64,000 nt of DNA from Caldalkalibacillus thermarum (lineage in GTDB: Bacteria; Bacillota; Bacilli; Caldalkalibacillales; Caldalkalibacillaceae): the NCBI RefSeq assembly GCF_014644735.1, contig NZ_BMKZ01000002.1:1-64000 (forward strand), in the 5' to 3' direction. The translations under genes and the position numbers were made by a program. Shown one piece after another: positions 31,777 to 41,312 of the stretch (position 1 is its first letter; the number at the start of each line of letters is the position of its first letter). The notes below the pieces were generated by a model. That model saw only the letters and a program-made list of their open reading frames with translations. It was not told the DNA's origin and ran no database searches.

Positions 31777-34400
31777 GTTCTACCCCCTTTACGCTTCAGG
31801 TGTTGCTGCAGGCGGTAAAGGGTGTTTAATGCTTCAAGGGGTGTCATATTGATTAAATCCAATGTTTCAATTTCCTCTAAAATTTCTTGCTGCCATTTTG
31901 GCTCCCGCCTGTACGGCTCTTCCTGTGCTTCATCTCCAAACAGAGAGAGCTGCACAGGACCCTTGTCCCTGTGCGTTCCGTGCTGATCGGTGGCCACAGC
32001 TGTTTCTGCTTTGGACTCTAATACCTGTAAAATAGCAGCTGCCCGTTCTATTACAGCCTTGGGCATACCTGCCAGCTCAGCAACATGGATTCCATAACTG
32101 CGATCTGCTTTCCCTTCCAACACTTTATGTAAGAACGTAATACGCCCTTCATGTTCAGAACAAGCCACATGAATATTTTTAACTCGCTCCAGTTCCTGTT
32201 CCAGATCGGTCAATTCATGATAGTGGGTAGAGAATAAGGTTTTGGCTTGCACTTGGTGATGAATATACTCTATTACGGCTTGCGCCAATGACATGCCATC
32301 ATACGTTGACGTTCCCCGGCCAATTTCATCAAGTAAAATCAAACTGTTCGGGGTAGCCTTGGTAATCGCCCGTTTGGTTTCCATCATTTCAACCATAAAC
32401 GTGCTTTGACCGCCAACCAGGTCATCTGCTGCCCCAATACGGGTAAAAATTTGGTCAAAGATAGGTAAAGTTGCCTCTTTAGCCGGGACAAAACAGCCCA
32501 TTTGGGCCATGATGACGATCTGGGCCAGCTGTCGCATATACGTGCTCTTACCAGCCATATTAGGACCAGTAATCAACAAGATCTGCCGGTCTTTATCATT
32601 CATGTAGAGATCATTGGCCACAAACTCCCCGCTAGGCAGCACCTGTTCCACCACAGGGTGGCGCCCTTCTTGGATCACCAGTTCTCCATTCTGGCTAAAG
32701 CGGGGTCGAACATAATGGTACTTCTCACTGACCTTGGCAAAAGAGCATAAACAGTCAATCTGGGCAATGATACCGGCCAGTTTTTGTAAACGGTCCGTAT
32801 AGTTTTTCACTTTATCTCTTAATTCTATAAATAACTGATACTCCAATTCAATGGCCCGTTCACTGGCATCCAAAATTAATGCTTCTTTCTCTTTGAGCTC
32901 AGGCGTAATAAACCGTTCGGCATTACTCAAGGTTTGCTTACGTTGGTAACGTCCCTCATCAAGAAGATGGACATTGGCTTTAGTCACTTCAATATAATAG
33001 CCGAACACTTTATTATAACCTACTTTTAACGATTTGATCCCCGTCCGTTCCCGTTCCTTCTGTTCAAGTTCAGAGATCCAGTTCTTTCCTTCCCGGCTTG
33101 CTTTGTTCAGCTGGTCTAGCTCCTCGTTATATCCTGGCTTAAAGATGCCCCCTTCCTTAATCGTAACTGGAGCATCCTCTGAAAGGGACTGGTCCAGTAA
33201 TCTGACCAACTCCGGACAAGGGTCTATGGAATCGATAAGGGGATGCATACAATTGTTCGGCAACTGGTCAAGCTGCTCCAACAGATCGGGAAGCGCCTGT
33301 AAAGACCGTTTCAATTGCAACAAATCCCTTGGTGTAACGTTGCCAAAAGCCACCCTGGCCGCCAAACGCTCCAGGTCATAAACCTCTTTTAAAATGAGCA
33401 TGATTTCTTCACGAACCAAGGGGTTGTTCACCAATGTCTCAACAATATCTAAGCGCTGTTCTATTAACTCCTGATCAAGCAAGGGTCTTGTCAGCCATTT
33501 TTTAAGCAGTCGTCCACCCATCGCTGTAGAGGTTTGATCCAAAAGCCACAATAATGATCCTTTCCTGCTGCGCTCACGCAATGTTTCCAATAACTCAAGA
33601 TTACGTTTGGCATGGGTATCCAATGATAAATAGGCCTGAGGCCGGTAATAATGGAACGGTTGCAAATGATCAACAACCTTTTTTTGGGTATCCAGCAAAT
33701 ACTCATACATGAGCACCAGAGCTTCGTTGATCACTTCGCTCTGTGTTGAGGCCGTTTGAAGCCTCAGCCATTCAGAAGCATTGACGACGTCCGCTGAACC
33801 AACTTCCCGCACGGTTATAATGCCTGGGTAGTGTTGTTTCAAACCCTTGATTTCATTTTGTGAAAAGGAAGTAGACATAATGACTTCTTTAGGTTGAAAA
33901 TGACTGACCTCTTCAACAAACAACCCCCAATCCCCTATTTCGGTGCCTGTCACTTCGCCTGTAGACAAATCGCAGCCTACCACAGCATACAGGTCAGGTG
34001 CTTTGGTCAAAAACAACATGAAATTATTTTCATCTTCAGCTAACATGCTCTCTTCCATTAAGGTGCCCGGGGTAATCACACGCACGACTTCGCGCTTGAC
34101 CACCCCTTTGGCCTCTTTGGGGTCTTCTACCTGCTCACAGATGGCTACTTTATGGCCTTGATCAATCATCTTTTTTATGTATTGGTTGGCTGTATGATAG
34201 GGAACGCCGCACATCGGGATTTTTTCACCACTTTTTCCCGCTGGGCGGCTGGTTAACGTAATCTCCAGGATTTGGGCTGCCCGCTTAGCATCCTCAAAGA
34301 ACAATTCATAGAAATCTCCCAGACGAAAAAACAAAAAAGCATCAGGATATTCCTTTTTAATCGACAAATATTGCTCCATCATCGGTGTGTAGTGTACCAT
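31773..34400 (-). CDS. mutS: DNA mismatch repair protein MutS
   Basis: Recognises mismatches and small loops in DNA. The 875 residues have an N-terminal mismatch-binding domain (MMEQYLSIKKEYPDAFLFFRLGDFYELF, with the Phe-X-Glu intercalating motif in GDFYELFFEDA). Connector and lever domains follow. The ATPase has TGPNMAGKSTYMRQ (Walker A), DEIGRGTST (Walker B) and the FSTHYHELT switch. The C-terminal tail is short. It is 51 bases after the amidoligase-like gene and overlaps mutL. Confidence 0.97.
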   Translation of the reverse strand: MVHYTPMMEQYLSIKKEYPDAFLFFRLGDFYELFFEDAKRAAQILEITLTSRPAGKSGEKIPMCGVPYHTANQYIKKMIDQGHKVAICEQVEDPKEAKGVVKREVVRVITPGTLMEESMLAEDENNFMLFLTKAPDLYAVVGCDLSTGEVTGTEIGDWGLFVEEVSHFQPKEVIMSTSFSQNEIKGLKQHYPGIITVREVGSADVVNASEWLRLQTASTQSEVINEALVLMYEYLLDTQKKVVDHLQPFHYYRPQAYLSLDTHAKRNLELLETLRERSRKGSLLWLLDQTSTAMGGRLLKKWLTRPLLDQELIEQRLDIVETLVNNPLVREEIMLILKEVYDLERLAARVAFGNVTPRDLLQLKRSLQALPDLLEQLDQLPNNCMHPLIDSIDPCPELVRLLDQSLSEDAPVTIKEGGIFKPGYNEELDQLNKASREGKNWISELEQKERERTGIKSLKVGYNKVFGYYIEVTKANVHLLDEGRYQRKQTLSNAERFITPELKEKEALILDASERAIELEYQLFIELRDKVKNYTDRLQKLAGIIAQIDCLCSFAKVSEKYHYVRPRFSQNGELVIQEGRHPVVEQVLPSGEFVANDLYMNDKDRQILLITGPNMAGKSTYMRQLAQIVIMAQMGCFVPAKEATLPIFDQIFTRIGAADDLVGGQSTFMVEMMETKRAITKATPNSLILLDEIGRGTSTYDGMSLAQAVIEYIHHQVQAKTLFSTHYHELTDLEQELERVKNIHVACSEHEGRITFLHKVLEGKADRSYGIHVAELAGMPKAVIERAAAILQVLESKAETAVATDQHGTHRDKGPVQLSLFGDEAQEEPYRREPKWQQEILEEIETLDLINMTPLEALNTLYRLQQHLKRKGGRT

Positions 34401-34451
34401 GGCTTTCCTCCACTATACTTGAATCTATTTATTGATTATAACATAGATAGA

Positions 34452-35771
34452 CTAGAGTGAAGTCAAGCGCCATGCAGGCCGAATATCCTGATACTCATCC
34501 CAGCGATAGTGAGCTTCAATCAGCTGATAGAATGGATCTAGCTCGTGCTGGTATTCCCTATAAGAAGGACAGCGCAACTTTAACTCCTGCCACAGTTGGT
34601 GAACAATGCCTCTCAATTTATCTTGTTCCTCCTGGTAAAAATCTGTTTGAACTCGCCAATTATTCAGCGGCATCCACTCCAGATGCTGGTAATCATTGGC
34701 TAATACCTTGGCTAAACAAACCACCCCTTTTGCGATCCGGGGACGAACCAGCCAGCTTGGAGGTGTCCTGTATTCAAAACCCCCGTGAAATTGCTCACGT
34801 ATATCCCCTATATAGCCGTACTTCGGGCGACGGGAAAGAGAGATAGGGCTTTCCATTAAAAATAAAGGCAGTGTCAGATAATTATCCAGCGCACGGACAA
34901 AACGGGTATTGAGCGGAACACCGCTAAAATGAAGGTGCCCCCCTATGGGAAAACCCTTCAGCGGTTTGCCCCCGGCCAGCCATTGGATGTCAGGGTTATT
35001 GATTTTCCTCTCCGCAAGCCGCAGGCACAGAAAAATATTTTTAAAAAGCTCCCTGGGATCAGGACTATGCTTAGGTCTAAGTTCAGCAATAGGATGTTTG
35101 TTGCGCCGGCCAGGAATCCAGATTGAATCGTAGCCCACCCTGCCCAACTTGGGAAAATAGTTAGAAGCTAAAACATACTTCCCATTCCGGTGCCTTAAAA
35201 CAAACTCTAAATCGGCTCCCAGAACGGGATTATGGTGTTGGGCATATTCTGTTACTTGTCTTTCAATCAGACGATTCAAAGCTTCCTTATTGCCAGGAGG
35301 AATACGGTTGCTCATACGCCACACACGGTACCGGGGTTTGACGGAAAACACCCCCACATCAACCAATCCTAAATCATAGCCTAATGAATATAAAGCACGT
35401 ATAGCCAATTGCCGAGATTTTCTGACATCCCGTGTAGAGGTTTGAAGCGGCAAAGCACGAAAAGAACTTCTCCGGCCAGGCCGGGTTTTTAACAGGGGGC
35501 TGTTTTCTTCTCCGCTTTGGTCTGCTTGCCAAAGAGCAAAACACTCCAATTGGCAAATGGCAAAGCGCAATATTTTTTTCGGTCTTGGATCTTTATCTCT
35601 AACAACCGCAATTCCGCCTGACTGCAGCAAGTTTTGTTCAAGTTGCTTTTCCGTTTCAGTAGGAGGAGGCACATATAAGCGAAGTTCAATTTTTCCTGGT
35701 GGGTATCGGTCAACCTGATCAGGATCCGCGATGACATAGGGAAAGTCCAGCTCTTCCAATTTGACGGTCAT
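34452..35771 (-). CDS. Amidoligase-like protein (phiEco32-type COOH-NH2 ligase family)
   Basis: A 439-residue protein placed between cotE and mutS. It shows three blocks of the putative amidoligase family (glutamine-synthetase-like fold): GADLEFVLRH (acidic metal ligands), GFPIGGHLHFSGVPLN (His-X-His) and GGFEYRTPPSWLV (Glu and Arg). Such enzymes are predicted to join amines to carboxyl groups using ATP. The first 200 residues are specific to Bacilli. It is not part of the standard B. subtilis cotE-mutS neighbourhood. The nearness to cotE suggests a spore-coat or cell-surface peptide as substrate, which is inference. Confidence 0.7.
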   Translation of the reverse strand: MTVKLEELDFPYVIADPDQVDRYPPGKIELRLYVPPPTETEKQLEQNLLQSGGIAVVRDKDPRPKKILRFAICQLECFALWQADQSGEENSPLLKTRPGRRSSFRALPLQTSTRDVRKSRQLAIRALYSLGYDLGLVDVGVFSVKPRYRVWRMSNRIPPGNKEALNRLIERQVTEYAQHHNPVLGADLEFVLRHRNGKYVLASNYFPKLGRVGYDSIWIPGRRNKHPIAELRPKHSPDPRELFKNIFLCLRLAERKINNPDIQWLAGGKPLKGFPIGGHLHFSGVPLNTRFVRALDNYLTLPLFLMESPISLSRRPKYGYIGDIREQFHGGFEYRTPPSWLVRPRIAKGVVCLAKVLANDYQHLEWMPLNNWRVQTDFYQEEQDKLRGIVHQLWQELKLRCPSYREYQHELDPFYQLIEAHYRWDEYQDIRPAWRLTSL

Positions 35772-35851
35772 ATGAATACGAGCTCCTCTGCTTAGAGTCG
35801 ATCAACCCTCCTACGTATCAAGATATGCGACGCCACTAAAAGAGTGAGCAA

Positions 35852-35877
35852 AGAAAAATGGAGGATGAACCCTCCAC
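35852..35877 (-). terminator. Terminator of cotE
   Basis: TGGAGG (35859-35864) pairs with CCTCCA (35871-35876), with a T-rich tail on the minus strand. Confidence 0.7.
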
Positions 35878-35897
35878 TTTACATAATAAATATTAAG

Positions 35898-36464
35898 TTA
35901 ATCCAATTCATCAATCACAATGTCAGGATCCAATTCTTCGAACTCTTGATCATCCTCAAAGGAAAATTCCTTGTCATCATCCAATCCTTCACAACCACCT
36001 GGGCAAACCACGACACACACCTTAGTCTCACCGATCACCTCAACCAAAAACTCGCGTTCCACTTGAACAAGGACAGCATCTCCAGTGTTTGCAATTGTCG
36101 CCTCACACGCTGTTGGTTGTTGAGTCGCCCTGGCATCAACCTCTAATTCGCCATCCAGATAGTTTTTATCCATCATGGTGAGCGGAACTTGATCAACATA
36201 GCTGACTGTTTCAGTTGCCACTTGTGTTTGTGTGTTTTTGTTGTATGAGTACCAAATGTTGATGTCGTAAGAACCACTTACTTCAACTATGTCTCCCCCA
36301 TTGGAAGCTGTATAGGTATGATTAATAATCCAACAGCCCAAGATGTTGGTGGGTGCATGAGCTGGAGTGATGGTGTGAGTAGCTTGAGTAAATTTACGAC
36401 CCCTACCACAAACTGCTTTGGTAACAATTTCACGACATTGAATATCTCTTTCTGTTTGAGACAT
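35898..36464 (-). CDS. cotE: Spore outer coat morphogenetic protein CotE
   Basis: Directs assembly of the outer spore coat on the mother-cell side. The 188 residues are recognised by QCREIVTKAVCGRGRKFTQ, LGCWIINHTYTASNGGD, GSYDINIWYSYNKNTQT and the very acidic C-terminus (DDDKEFSFEDDQEFEELD). ATG 36464 is chosen because GGAGGAGG lies eight bases upstream. It lies 155 bases after ricA, behind a terminator, so it has its own (sporulation sigma) promoter. Confidence 0.95.
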   Translation of the reverse strand: MSQTERDIQCREIVTKAVCGRGRKFTQATHTITPAHAPTNILGCWIINHTYTASNGGDIVEVSGSYDINIWYSYNKNTQTQVATETVSYVDQVPLTMMDKNYLDGELEVDARATQQPTACEATIANTGDAVLVQVEREFLVEVIGETKVCVVVCPGGCEGLDDDKEFSFEDDQEFEELDPDIVIDELD

Positions 36465-36527
36465 TAACGCTACCTCCTCCATACATCGCGTTCAGTTAAT
36501 TGTATGCATGACAATCGTCTATGGTGC

Positions 36528-36566
36528 AAAAAAGGCACTGAATTTCTTCAATGAAATCCAGTGCCT
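36528..36566 (-). terminator. Terminator of ricA
   Basis: AGGCACTGAATTTC pairs with GAAATCCAGTGCCT, followed on the minus strand by TTTTTT. Confidence 0.9.
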
Positions 36567-36618
36567 GTATCAAGAACGCGACAAAGGAGGCCTTTGTGTC
36601 AGTTTAACAGAGCAGGGA

Positions 36619-37053
36619 TTATCGAATGGGGCAAGAGAAGTTAGACCCTCCTCCGGTCTCTCCTGTGAGCACATTGCCACCTGTTGATTCAATAATTTTA
36701 TCGGTAACCGTATTAGAAATGATATTGGTCACCATCTGTAACAAATCATTGACATCTCTCTGGGATTGTTTAAACTCTTGGACAATGGGAATCTGATCCA
36801 ACTCTTGGTGAAGTTGTTCCAATTTGGCTTCTGTTTCTTCCAAAGCCTTACTTTTTTTGTAATGTTCATAGTGAACAGCATGCTTTTGCAAGCGCTTGAT
36901 CTCGGCAATCAAACGTTGCACTTTTTCATTTTTTTTAATCTGTTGCTCGGCCCGTTTAAAGAAATCCACTTCTGCAGACTGGGCAATGAGAACGGCCAAT
37001 TTTTCCGCTTGCTCAATAATTTCTTTCCGGGTCACAATTTCAGACTTTGACAT
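36619..37053 (-). CDS. ricA: RicA (YmcA), RNA-processing and biofilm regulator
   Basis: A member of the RicA-RicF-RicT complex that carries Fe-S clusters and helps RNase Y mature operon mRNAs. The 144 residues are mostly coiled helix (Com_YlbF family: LAVLIAQSAEVDFFKRAEQQIKKNEKVQRLIAEIKRLQKHAVHYEHYKKSKAL). The C-terminal tail ends Phe-Ser-Cys-Pro-Ile-Arg with a cluster-binding Cys. It follows miaB by three bases, as in B. subtilis ymcBA. Its partner RNase Y is encoded at 51627. Confidence 0.92.
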   Translation of the reverse strand: MSKSEIVTRKEIIEQAEKLAVLIAQSAEVDFFKRAEQQIKKNEKVQRLIAEIKRLQKHAVHYEHYKKSKALEETEAKLEQLHQELDQIPIVQEFKQSQRDVNDLLQMVTNIISNTVTDKIIESTGGNVLTGETGGGSNFSCPIR

Positions 37054-37056
37054 AAA

Positions 37057-38586
37057 TCATACCTCCACTGGCTGAACCTGTTCTCCTTTTAATGTCCATG
37101 TTTGAGGTTCAGTGATTTTTACATGAACAAGCTTGCCAATTGCATCTTTAGAACCTTTAAAGTTGACCAGTTTGTTGGTTCGTGTCCGGCCGGCCAGGAC
37201 ATCTGGGTTATTTTTGCTTTCCCCTTCAACCAACACTTCAACAACCTGTCCTCTTAAGGCTTCATTCTTACGGCGGCTGATTTCATTTTGCAGGGCATTC
37301 AGGCGGTACAGCCTCTCTTTTTTCACATCTTCTGGTACATTGTCCTCCATTTGAGCAGCCGGAGTGCCATGGCGCGGAGAATAGATAAAGGTAAACGCCG
37401 AATCAAATTTTACCTCTTTAACCAGGGAGAGAGTGTCCTCAAACTGCTCCTCTGTCTCGTTGGGGAAACCGACAATAATGTCTGTGGTCAGAGAAACATT
37501 TGGAATGGCTGCCCTGATTTTACGGACAAGCTCTAAATATTCTTCCCGTGTATATTTCCGCCCCATGAGTTTGAGAATCTCATTGTTTCCTGATTGAACA
37601 GGAAGGTGAATATGCTCAACCAGGTTGCCGCCTTTGGCTAGCACTTCAATCAGTTCATCATCAAAATCCCACGGATGGCTTGTTGTAAACCGGACCCGGG
37701 GAATATCAATTTTGCGGATGTCATCAAACAGATTGGCCAAACGGTAGCGGCGGTCTGTAAAATCTTTGCCATATGCGTTCACATTTTGTCCTAGGACCGT
37801 AATTTCCTTATAGCCTTGTCGGGCCAGTTCACGCACTTCAGCCAGCACATCTTCTGGACGGCGGCTGCGTTCTTTCCCTCGGGTAAATGGCACGATACAG
37901 TAGGTGCAAAACTTGTCACAGCCGTACATGATATTGACCCAGGCTTTGATGCCCCCTTCTCTTTTCTGAGGAAGATTCTCAATGATATCTCCCTCTTTGG
38001 ACCACACTTCGATGACCATTTCTTTGGAAAGGATGGCATCACGCAAAAGAACCGGCAACCGGTGGATGTTATGCGTGCCGAAAATCAGATCGACATGATG
38101 ATAGCTGCGCAGTATCTTATTCACCACCGCCTCCTCTTGGGACATGCAGCCACATACGCCCAAGATCAGCTCTGGTTTTTCTGTTTTTAAACGTTTAAGC
38201 CGGCCAAGCTCACCAAACACTTTGTCTTCTGCATTTTCACGGATGGCACAGGTGTTATAAAGAATTACATCCGCCTCTGTTTCATCTTCTGTTGGCGTAT
38301 AGCCCATGCTTTCCAGCAAACCGGCAATGTGCTCACTGTCATGTACATTCATTTGACACCCATAAGTAACCAGCAAGTACTTTTTACCCTTGCCGATATC
38401 AAGCATCTCTTCAGGTATCTCTGCTTGAAACACCTTAATATCTTCTTTGCCGCGCCGGCGTCCTTCTTTAAAGTCCGGCTCAGAATAAATGGTCACTTGG
38501 CGTCCTTTTATGCGTATCCGTTTACGGTTATTCTCTTCGGAAATGACTTTAAAGGAATCAAAGTATTTGCTGTAGTCTTTTGCCAT
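37057..38586 (-). CDS. miaB: tRNA-2-methylthio-N6-dimethylallyladenosine synthase MiaB
   Basis: Radical SAM enzyme that adds a methylthio group to i6A37 of tRNA. The 509 residues have an N-terminal UPF0004 domain with three cluster cysteines ([39 protein letters not shown]). The radical SAM domain has [16 protein letters not shown] (CX3CX2C), and the C-terminal TRAM domain ends [13 protein letters not shown]. It works downstream of MiaA (28132). It has a good promoter at 38636-38664 and heads the miaB-ricA unit. Confidence 0.97.
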   Translation of the reverse strand: MAKDYSKYFDSFKVISEENNRKRIRIKGRQVTIYSEPDFKEGRRRGKEDIKVFQAEIPEEMLDIGKGKKYLLVTYGCQMNVHDSEHIAGLLESMGYTPTEDETEADVILYNTCAIRENAEDKVFGELGRLKRLKTEKPELILGVCGCMSQEEAVVNKILRSYHHVDLIFGTHNIHRLPVLLRDAILSKEMVIEVWSKEGDIIENLPQKREGGIKAWVNIMYGCDKFCTYCIVPFTRGKERSRRPEDVLAEVRELARQGYKEITVLGQNVNAYGKDFTDRRYRLANLFDDIRKIDIPRVRFTTSHPWDFDDELIEVLAKGGNLVEHIHLPVQSGNNEILKLMGRKYTREEYLELVRKIRAAIPNVSLTTDIIVGFPNETEEQFEDTLSLVKEVKFDSAFTFIYSPRHGTPAAQMEDNVPEDVKKERLYRLNALQNEISRRKNEALRGQVVEVLVEGESKNNPDVLAGRTRTNKLVNFKGSKDAIGKLVHVKITEPQTWTLKGEQVQPVEV

Positions 38587-38635
38587 CTATATCAACTCCT
38601 ACAACAAGGATGCATTTGTTTTCTATAACATATAC

Positions 38636-38664
38636 ATTATAACGAAATTTAAAATGATGGGCAA
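38636..38664 (-). promoter_or_regulatory. miaB promoter
   Basis: On the minus strand TTGCCC (38664-38659), 17 bases, TATAAT (38641-38636). Confidence 0.65.
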
Positions 38665-38720
38665 ACGAACAGTTTGGTTAATTTAGCATCATATAGCAAA
38701 CGAGAAAACACAACAGATAA

Positions 38721-38746
38721 CAAAAGGAGACTGTCTGCCAGTCTCC
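38721..38746 (-). terminator. Terminator at the end of the cta region
   Basis: GGAGACT (38726-38732) pairs with AGTCTCC (38740-38746), T-rich on the minus-strand side, directly after the DUF420 stop codon. Confidence 0.85.
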
Positions 38747-38747
38747 C

Positions 38748-39206
38748 TCATCCGCCGATAATGGCCCGCAACATATTGGTTGTTTCACCGGGTGGATAAA
38801 TCACATAAAGTAAGAGATAAACAGTAACGCCGGTCACAGCTGTTAAAAACCAGATCACCGAGGTTAAGGGTCCAATCCGTTTATGCTGGTTATATTGTTT
38901 CTTAAAACCATAGTAAAGTGTTAACAGGCCCAATACAGCGGCTAATGTGGCCAGAACAATATGGAAAAGCAAAAAAAGATGATAATATGGCGCGACATGG
39001 TCTGGGCCGCCAAAAGCGGTATTGCCTATAAAAATGGTTCTGGACATATAAATAACAAAAAATATCACAGCAAAGATTGAAGCAAATGCCATCACCTGAA
39101 TATGACGCTTCGTATCCCCACGCCGGATCACAACCCAGCCTATCGCGACCAGAATGGCACTGATCACTATACATAAAGTGCTTATCAGGGGTAAAATGTA
39201 TGCCAT
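38748..39206 (-). CDS. ctaM: DUF420 membrane protein (CtaM/YozB-like oxidase assembly factor)
   Basis: A 152-residue membrane protein with four helices and conserved His residues (RRGDTKRHIQVMAF, PYYHLFLLFHIVLA, QYNQHKRIG). DUF420 proteins next to cta genes (CtaM in Staphylococcus, YozB in Bacillus) are needed for heme-copper oxidase assembly. It is the last gene of the cta cluster, 73 bases after ctaG. That gap contains the short repeat ACTGACAAAT. The symbol is by analogy. Confidence 0.85.
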   Translation of the reverse strand: MAYILPLISTLCIVISAILVAIGWVVIRRGDTKRHIQVMAFASIFAVIFFVIYMSRTIFIGNTAFGGPDHVAPYYHLFLLFHIVLATLAAVLGLLTLYYGFKKQYNQHKRIGPLTSVIWFLTAVTGVTVYLLLYVIYPPGETTNMLRAIIGG

Positions 39207-39252
39207 GGAATCCCTTCTCCTTCAACTACCAGTATCCTTAAGCTCTTCTGAC

Positions 39253-39272
39253 ACTGACAAATACTGACAAAA
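39253..39272. repeat. 10-bp head-to-tail duplication
   Basis: ACTGACAAAT followed directly by ACTGACAAAA (one mismatch), between ctaG and ctaM. Confidence 0.85.
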
Positions 39273-39279
39273 TAAAGTT

Positions 39280-40188
39280 TTAGTTGCTCCGTTGGGTAGA
39301 AGGCTGTTTGATCACAACATGATTGGACTGAGAATGACTGGTTACATAGCCTAAATCTTTTTCTTCAACGGGATCAATTTCTCGTCTGCTACGCTCCTTT
39401 TGCGCCCACTGGAAATAGATGATAATTAAGGCTGTTGCGAACGCAGCTTCCTGGACCAGCTTCATGATCACGCCCCCCAATTGCTGGTCATCCAAAAGAG
39501 AGAGTGTAGCAAATATTTGGGGTGCGTCGATATAGGTGGTATACAGGATCTTTTGGGCAAATATAACCAGTGCACATACAGGCGTGATCAAAACGCTTCC
39601 TGTAATAATGTAGCCAAATTTGCGCAAAAAGGTCGATTGCCGTTCACCAGACAATGGGCTGATAATGGGCCACCACATGAAACAGGCTGCCACAAAGAGA
39701 AAAGAATGATAAACGGCATGCAGCCAGTGGTATTGCATCACTGTGTCAAACACAATGGGTACATGGTAAAAAGACAAAAAGGCATTAAAGTTTATCACGG
39801 CTACAAAAGGATGAGTCATAAAGGCAAACACGCTTTTCACAGTCCGTACACTTAACAAAGCATTCCATCCCCATTGTGGGATACCAATAATCAATAGCGG
39901 TGCCGCCACCATGTAACTGACAGCCATCTGCAGCATATGGGCACTAAACAAATAATAGTATCCCAGCACATGAATCGGTGTGCCGTGGACAAGATACAAT
40001 ATCAGCAGTGCTGACAGAAAAGCCGCTTTTTTCCCCCGGGACACGGGAGCGGTTGCAAAGGGCAATTGTTCTCGCAGCCGATCTGTCAAAAGCAGATAGA
40101 GCATCCCAACAACAAGCAGTACAGCCAATATATCTGGACGCCACAGCTCAAAAAAGCTGTAATTGTTCAGCGCATCACGCAATGTCAT
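39280..40188 (-). CDS. ctaG: Cytochrome c oxidase assembly factor CtaG
   Basis: Membrane protein of 302 residues (Caa3_CtaG family), with seven or eight helices, needed to build the CuB site of subunit I. Recognised by HGTPIHVLGYYYLFSAHMLQMAVSYMVAAPLLIIGIP, and by YHWLHAVYHSFLFVAACFMWWPIISPLSGE. The His-rich helices fit a copper role. AGGAGATC precedes ATG 40188. It is separated from ctaF by a long hairpin (40270-40329), so its expression may be lower than that of the subunits. Confidence 0.95.
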   Translation of the reverse strand: MTLRDALNNYSFFELWRPDILAVLLVVGMLYLLLTDRLREQLPFATAPVSRGKKAAFLSALLILYLVHGTPIHVLGYYYLFSAHMLQMAVSYMVAAPLLIIGIPQWGWNALLSVRTVKSVFAFMTHPFVAVINFNAFLSFYHVPIVFDTVMQYHWLHAVYHSFLFVAACFMWWPIISPLSGERQSTFLRKFGYIITGSVLITPVCALVIFAQKILYTTYIDAPQIFATLSLLDDQQLGGVIMKLVQEAAFATALIIIYFQWAQKERSRREIDPVEEKDLGYVTSHSQSNHVVIKQPSTQRSN

Positions 40189-40269
40189 GGCCGAGATCTC
40201 CTTTCTCCAGCCTGCACAAAAGCCGATTAAACAACCAATTAATCATTTATGGGTTCAACCATATTTTAA

Positions 40270-40329
40270 AACCCCTGCATGTCCTTTGCAAGCAATGACA
40301 AGGAATTGTCAAAGTACATGCCAGGGGTT
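40270..40329 (-). terminator. Long hairpin between ctaF and ctaG (attenuating terminator)
   Basis: AACCCCTGCATGT (40270-40282) pairs with ACATGCCAGGGGTT (40316-40329), with an inner CTTTG/CAAAG stem and a broken T tail on the minus strand. It is placed inside the operon, so only part of the transcripts should pass. Confidence 0.6.
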
Positions 40330-40351
40330 GAATGATCATCAGATATATGTT

Positions 40352-40693
40352 TTACCACCAAATCAATAACATCAAAGCGGCAATGGTCAGGATAGCCACA
40401 AAAACACCGCTGAACATAAATAGAATGGGATATTCGCTGCCTTTCTCATTCAAGTGCATGAAAATGAACAGTTGCAAAATAAACTGTATACATGCCAGCA
40501 ACAGAATGAAGGGAACCGCAAAACCGGCCGGAATTTGCTCACTGGCCACTGCAACAAAGGCCATCGCCGTTAACACGATCATTAAGGCGAATGACACATA
40601 GAGCTGCATGTTCTCTTTCTTTTCAGCCTGCTTGTCTCTAATGGTTTCGTCAACTGTATGCCGCCCGTGTGAGGTATGATTCACATTGGCCAT
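40352..40693 (-). CDS. ctaF: Cytochrome caa3 oxidase subunit IV
   Basis: A 113-residue membrane protein with three helices (LYVSFALMIVLTAMAFVAVA, FAVPFILLLACIQFILQLFIFMHL, LFMFSGVFVAILTIAALMLLIWW), the usual layout of Bacillus caa3 subunit IV. The N-terminus is polar and His-rich. It starts four bases after ctaE. Confidence 0.93.
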   Translation of the reverse strand: MANVNHTSHGRHTVDETIRDKQAEKKENMQLYVSFALMIVLTAMAFVAVASEQIPAGFAVPFILLLACIQFILQLFIFMHLNEKGSEYPILFMFSGVFVAILTIAALMLLIWW

Positions 40694-40697
40694 CAGC

Positions 40698-41312
40698 TTA
40701 ACCCACCTTTCCCATGAGGTAAACCAGGGTAAAGACGAACACCCACACTACGTCTACAAAGTGCCAATACAGGCTAGCCACATAAAATTTAGGTGCCGTG
40801 TAGGTATTAATACCTTGTGTGCGGGAGCGGATCAACAGGGTTGCAAACCACAGCACACCAAAGGTCACGTGAGCCCCGTGGAAGCCAAGAAGGGTGTAGA
40901 AAGCAGAAGCAAAAGCACTTGTCGTATACCCAAGTCCCTCATGAACGACAAACTGATAAAACTCATAAATCTCCAATCCAAGAAATGCCAAACCCAACAA
41001 AATGGTGATCCAGAACCACAACTGCATTCTGGCAAAGTCATTGCGCTGCATTGCTTTGATTCCCAAAACACTGGTCATGCTGCTGAGCAACAGAATAAAT
41101 GTCATCAGCGCTACGTATTCTAAATGAAACAGATCCTGGGGCCCAGGGCCACCTTGCGTTGACCCTTTCAGGCCCAAGTAGGTCCCAAACAGGGAAGCAA
41201 ATAAGACAACGTCACTTCCGATAAAGAACCAGAAGCCAAGAATTTTGTTTTTACCTTCCAACGTGGCTTTTTCAGGATGGGCAGGAAGACTGTTAGTCTG
41301 GTTCACCTGCAT
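40698..41312 (-). CDS. ctaE: Cytochrome caa3 oxidase subunit III
   Basis: A 204-residue membrane protein with five helices, the short Bacillus form. Typical segments are KNKILGFWFFIGSDVVLFASLFGTYL, YTLLGFHGAHVTFGVLW (HGxHVxxG) and YVASLYWHFVDVVWVFVFTLVYL (HFVDVVW). Its start overlaps the ctaD stop by one base (TAATG), so the two are coupled. Confidence 0.96.
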   Translation of the reverse strand: MQVNQTNSLPAHPEKATLEGKNKILGFWFFIGSDVVLFASLFGTYLGLKGSTQGGPGPQDLFHLEYVALMTFILLLSSMTSVLGIKAMQRNDFARMQLWFWITILLGLAFLGLEIYEFYQFVVHEGLGYTTSAFASAFYTLLGFHGAHVTFGVLWFATLLIRSRTQGINTYTAPKFYVASLYWHFVDVVWVFVFTLVYLMGKVG

